The notes beneath the pieces are model-generated. The model had not been told where the DNA came from. It searched no databases and saw only the letters and a list, made by a program, of their open reading frames with translations. Positions 60,691 through 64,000 of a stretch of 64,000 nt of DNA are shown here, piece by piece (position 1 is the stretch's first letter; every line of letters begins with the position of its first letter). The DNA comes from Siphonodentalium dalli. Lineage: Eukaryota; Mollusca; Scaphopoda; Gadilida; Siphonodentaliidae. Made by a program: the position numbers and the translations under genes. Location: positions 189,104,369 to 189,168,368 of the forward strand of contig CP136061.1 of the NCBI GenBank assembly GCA_032622095.1, read 5' to 3'.

Positions 60691-60993
60691 AAGGGGTACT
60701 GTACACTAAATCCAGCCATTTATGGAGCCATCTCCTTTTACACTCAACACAATATATGCAATAAATGAATGAATTTGAGCCATGGATTAGGGCAAAATAC
60801 ACTCATGTGCTATATGAACGATGCCAACTACATGGTAATTATATGAAAATGAATTTATGACCACAACAATTTATTCATTTTCATTATAATCACCATGTTG
60901 ATTGCATTGTTCATAGAGCACATGAATGTATTTTGCACTACTCCATGGCTCAAATTCACTCATTTGTTGCATATATTCTGTGCAGTCCCCCTT
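60691..60993. repeat. 300-bp foldback element
   Basis: Arms including GAATTTGAGCCATGG, CATGTGCT and ATGAAAATGAAT with their complements meet near 60862. Ends AAGGGGTACTGTACA and TGTGCAGTCCCCCTT pair imperfectly. Confidence 0.82.
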
Positions 60994-60996
60994 TAA

Positions 60997-62271
60997 ACAG
61001 GACTTCACCCATAGACGAAGGTGAAGTTACTTGTGATTCTATGAAGTATAGAATCACTGGTGGAATCAACTTGAGGTAGCATCACTGCGCATGAGTCCAT
61101 GACATTGTAACGAATTTGGGGTATATTTTCAATTGGTAGCGTGATTTCCCCACTGGCATTCGTTATGACAAACAATTTGTATAAGATCTGATATTGTATT
61201 ATAGGCCGTGGGTTGATAGCCAAGCCTTAATCATAAATCGTACATTTACACTAATTATACAGCATTACAGCTAATACAGGTATCTATTGGAATGAATGAT
61301 GATGATTTCAATCCTCGAATATCTCTGCTCTGGGTTGGATCAACTGGATTATTCACGGCTTGAAGTTGAAGTTTAACCATAACTATGTAATAATTGGTAG
61401 TTCCGCATTCATATTATGTAATAAGGATAGTTCCGCATTCATGTGTTTCTCGGGTTACATCATGTACCTTTCACTTTAGTCTATGTTCGGATATTTCCTT
61501 CCGTTGATGACCGTAGCGGCGTATATAAATTCGAATGACTGACCACTCTCAGAACTGTTGGTAACTGACTGACCAAAAGATCGGGTTGCTTGTGCTTTTA
61601 TATCCAAGCAACCCTTTCCCATGATGCAGCGCACAACCAACCCGAAAACTAACCCTAAAAGTAACCCGAAAAGCAACCCCATAAGAAACCCAACCAGAAA
61701 TCCAACCCGATGCATAGATACGGTGTACGCTGTGCCTTAGCAACCGCGTACACAAACAAACCGGAAGTACAGCGAAACGAGCATAAACAAAAACATAGGA
61801 AGAAGAGAATGAATTACGAACGCGAATAATGTTGAATAATGACCGAAATAATATGATTTACGAAGTGACATGTAATAAATAAGTGAGAATACGACTTTAG
61901 ATTGAAGATTGAATAATTATGACCGATTGATGAGTATTATAAATGAAGTTTGTGACGTGAAATAAAGTAAACATTGATATATTTTGTACACGAACGAAGG
62001 TAGTGGCGTATTTACGGTGCAAAGAAGGAAAATTAATTAAAGCTAGAATAGTTAATATTACTAAGGAGATAGTTTATGAATATATGTAAAATTGTGTAAA
62101 AACATTTAACTTCACACCGTAGCAACGCTACACCATCTATGTCTACAATTGATCTATAGTAAAGCTGGAGGGATCACACCCACGGTGGCGTATGGGACGG
62201 GCAGCAGTTGATCCCTCCAGTAATACTTCATAGAATCACAATAAACTTCACCTTCACAAGTGAAGTCTTGT
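60997..62271. mobile_element. TTAA-flanked element with ACARGACTTCAC ends
   Basis: A 1275-bp element. The ends ACAGGACTTCAC and GTGAAGTCTTGT are flanked by TTAA on both sides (60993-60996, 62272-62275). The inverted similarity extends inward over about 70 bp (TTGTGATTCTATGAAGTAT, ATCAACT). The TTAA target allows piggyBac or Kolobok, but the terminus is not the usual CCC. An imperfect GGGTTRSTTTT-type minisatellite lies on the minus strand at 61640-61705. Confidence 0.75.
62165..62220. repeat. Hairpin CTGGAGGGATCA / TGATCCCTCCAG
   Basis: Perfect 12-bp arms near the right end of the TTAA-flanked element. Confidence 0.8.
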
Positions 62272-62275
62272 TTAA

Positions 62276-62805
62276 TTTTTTATTCTATTTCACTATAGAA
62301 TCACTTCCGGGGTGATGGGTGAACTGAGACTTTAAAGCGAGCGATAGTAGACACAAACAACCTAGTTCAACACTGAACAGCTGGTGTACTACACATAGCA
62401 CAAAATAACCTTGAAGAAATTAAGCTCTAATATTCGAATCACAAAAGCACAGCATCAATGAAATTGCAATCAGTATTGCGTTATAGTTAATCAATTAATA
62501 TTGTAGTATTCCATAATTGTCAACTAACATTTGCCCCGCCAACTTATCTAGAAAGTCACCATTACAGGAATATCGCTAGCGGCAGCATTTAGTATGACAT
62601 GTCGAGGACTGTTCGTACCATACATTTTGACATCAACTCCAACAGGTTAATTAAGACTCCATTCTGAAGCAGTTATGCATATACTGCAGAACGGTATATA
62701 CCTGGAACAATATAAAAACATCCACTTTGCAATACTTGCCAAACAAGTGGTTTATTCAACCTCGCAACTATAGCGGATATATGCGAACTGTGACAAGAGC
62801 CGCAT
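62276..62805. other. Intron sequence, nothing recognised
   Basis: GTATAGAATCAC-like text at 62294 echoes the left end of the preceding element. Nothing else was seen. Confidence 0.4.
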
Positions 62806-62893
62806 AATTATACCCCCTTTTAAAAAAAAAGGGGGGTGTACTGTTTTGCACCTGTCCGCCTGTCCGTCCGTGCGTCCGTCCGTCTGTCCGTCC

Positions 62894-63735
62894 GTGTTTA
62901 CTAATGACCACTTATGTGGCTAAGATTGTGTAAAATGGATATTTATGTGCATAACTTCCGTCTTTCAGATGGACGTTCAAAAATGATCTATTTGGCCTAA
63001 TCAGCTTATTATGCCCCCGATCTCCGATGGAGATTTGGGGGTATATAGTGGAGCCCTCCATCCATCCTTCCGTCCTTACGAACGTTTCAACTCATAACTT
63101 TGGTTTCGCTAACTCAATTCAGTTGATCTTTGGTATGCTAATAGACCAACCGGGGGACAAGATTTCCCCATAACTGCGGTTTCGTCCGCCCTTTTTGGAC
63201 TTAGAAAATTCAGGTTTTCTGCTACTTTTTTTGGTTTCCAGATGATAACTTGATTTTGGATTGTTTATTTGCAAACATAACTTTACAAAGTGCCATTTAA
63301 TAAGTATTTGCACAAAAATAAGAAAAATCCTCTCTTATTGTACAGTCAGGGGCGTTACCTCCGCCCAGCGGTGCACTTGTTTAATTTTGTAGTCACTCAA
63401 AATTTGGAAACAAAAAGTCCATAGATTTAGACATCCATGGCCTGTCAATAGGAGATGTCGGACACCGACGGACATTTATGTGGCTAGTCACCCAATCACG
63501 GACCTGTCAGTTTCTCCTATTCCACTGTCCCAGTTGCTGTGTGCAAGTTTTAATCAGCTTCTTCTGCTATAATTCCAACATGTTATGAATCCATAATCTG
63601 GAGTTTTATCACTATCTACTACTTGATAGCCACATACAAAAATTTATGGCTACTTGAGAAGCCACATAAAAACTAAAGCCACATTACCATTTCTAGCCAC
63701 ATAGGTCGGAGCCACATATCTACCCATTTGTTCGT
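62894..63735 (+). repeat. 0.5-kb module M, copy 3, interrupted
   Basis: It matches copies at 13326 and 46807 but lacks the GCGTGGCTAGCCACG palindrome and is split by 63011-63381. Confidence 0.85.
63011..63381 (+). mobile_element. 371-bp hairpin-headed element at a T/T site
   Basis: Copies 1 and 2 of module M read CAGCTTATTTAATTTTGTAG. Here 371 bp separate CAGCTTATT from TAATTTTGTAG. The insert starts with the hairpin TGCCCCCGATCTC...GAGATTTGGGGGTA, has a CCATCC/CCGTCC tract and a GGTTTCCAGATGATAACTT core, and ends GGTGCACTTGTT. No target duplication is seen. Confidence 0.88.
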
Positions 63736-64000
63736 CTGTCCGTACGTCCGTCCAATGTCTGTTCATGTCATAACTTGGAACAATAGTGATCAGATGAAAT
63801 TAGGTATGGATATTCACTACTATGAGGACATTAAATAGAGGGTTCCATCGTTTTGTTCGGATTTTCAATTCTAGAGTTATTCATCTTTGTTTATCTGGAA
63901 ATGTTGGATTTTTGGTCCATCTGGTGTCTGTTTATGTCGTAACTTCAACAGTTGTGCTGGGATCTCAATGAAATTTGGTATGGATGTTCACAACTGTGTG

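Larger units (their letters stand above)
62806..64000 (+). repeat. TATACTG-type element carrying module M and a nested insertion
   Basis: The head hairpin TACCCCCTTTTAAAAAAAAA...GGGGGGTGTACTG is followed by (CCGT)n, module M copy 3, then body units with GAAATTAGGTATGGATATTC to the window end. The composite parallels 13274-14400. Confidence 0.8.

Noticed and set aside
61476-61715. Minus-strand frame rich in G, L and F (FLMGLLFGLLLGLVFG)
   Set aside because: It is the translation of an imperfect 12-bp minisatellite inside a TTAA-flanked element, not a plausible gene.

Overview
The window looks like intron-rich animal DNA, most likely from a mollusc or other lophotrochozoan. It contains spliced GT-AG exons separated by introns of 0.4 to 16.7 kb. 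About 3% is coding. The rest is dense with short non-autonomous mobile elements, many headed by a hairpin followed by a (CCGT)n microsatellite, a style I associate with bivalve and gastropod genomes. The gene assignment is strong. The mollusc assignment is an inference.

The only gene I can support is an internal part of HUWE1, the giant HECT-type E3 ubiquitin ligase (also called MULE or ARF-BP1), on the + strand. Ten exons were found at 1405-1522, 5499-5595, 7064-7304, 10991-11177, 12829-12990, 29708-29847, 42464-42643, 44024-44549, 44980-45122 and 59354-59459. They join in one open frame of 1900 nt (about 633 codons) with consistent splice phases. They cover the helical-repeat region between the WWE domain and the acidic stretch of HUWE1. 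The 5' exons and the 3' exons, including the HECT domain, lie outside the window. No gene was found on the minus strand and no RNA gene was found.

Introns by region. 1.5-5.5 kb holds nested hairpin-headed elements and a TTAA-flanked piggyBac-type MITE (4689-5080). 5.6-7.1 kb holds a 1056-bp hAT-like element. 8.1-10.8 kb holds hairpin-headed and 160-bp-unit repeats. 13-29.7 kb (intron 5) holds microsatellite-headed elements, then a tandem satellite with about 25 monomers (16.2-24 kb), then a 3347-bp element with a 4-bp target duplication inserted in a satellite-derived unit. 29.8-42.5 kb (intron 6) holds a TA-flanked element, a family of imperfect palindromes, a decayed piggyBac element, an hAT-like element and a 76-bp minisatellite. 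45.1-59.3 kb (intron 9) holds two PIF/Harbinger-like elements in opposite orientation, a 1.3-kb foldback element nested in another repeat, and a tandem array of about 160-bp units. 59.5-64 kb (intron 10) holds another TA-flanked element, a 300-bp foldback, a TTAA-flanked element and further nested microsatellite-headed elements.

Several insertions can be read at base resolution because an uninterrupted copy of the target is also present in the window. No intact transposase, reverse transcriptase or replicase was seen, so every mobile element here appears non-autonomous or decayed. The strongest candidates for something under-described are the modular hairpin-headed elements, which swap heads while sharing one core sequence and appear to insert between two T residues, and a 0.5-kb module found inside the microsatellite of two different element families.
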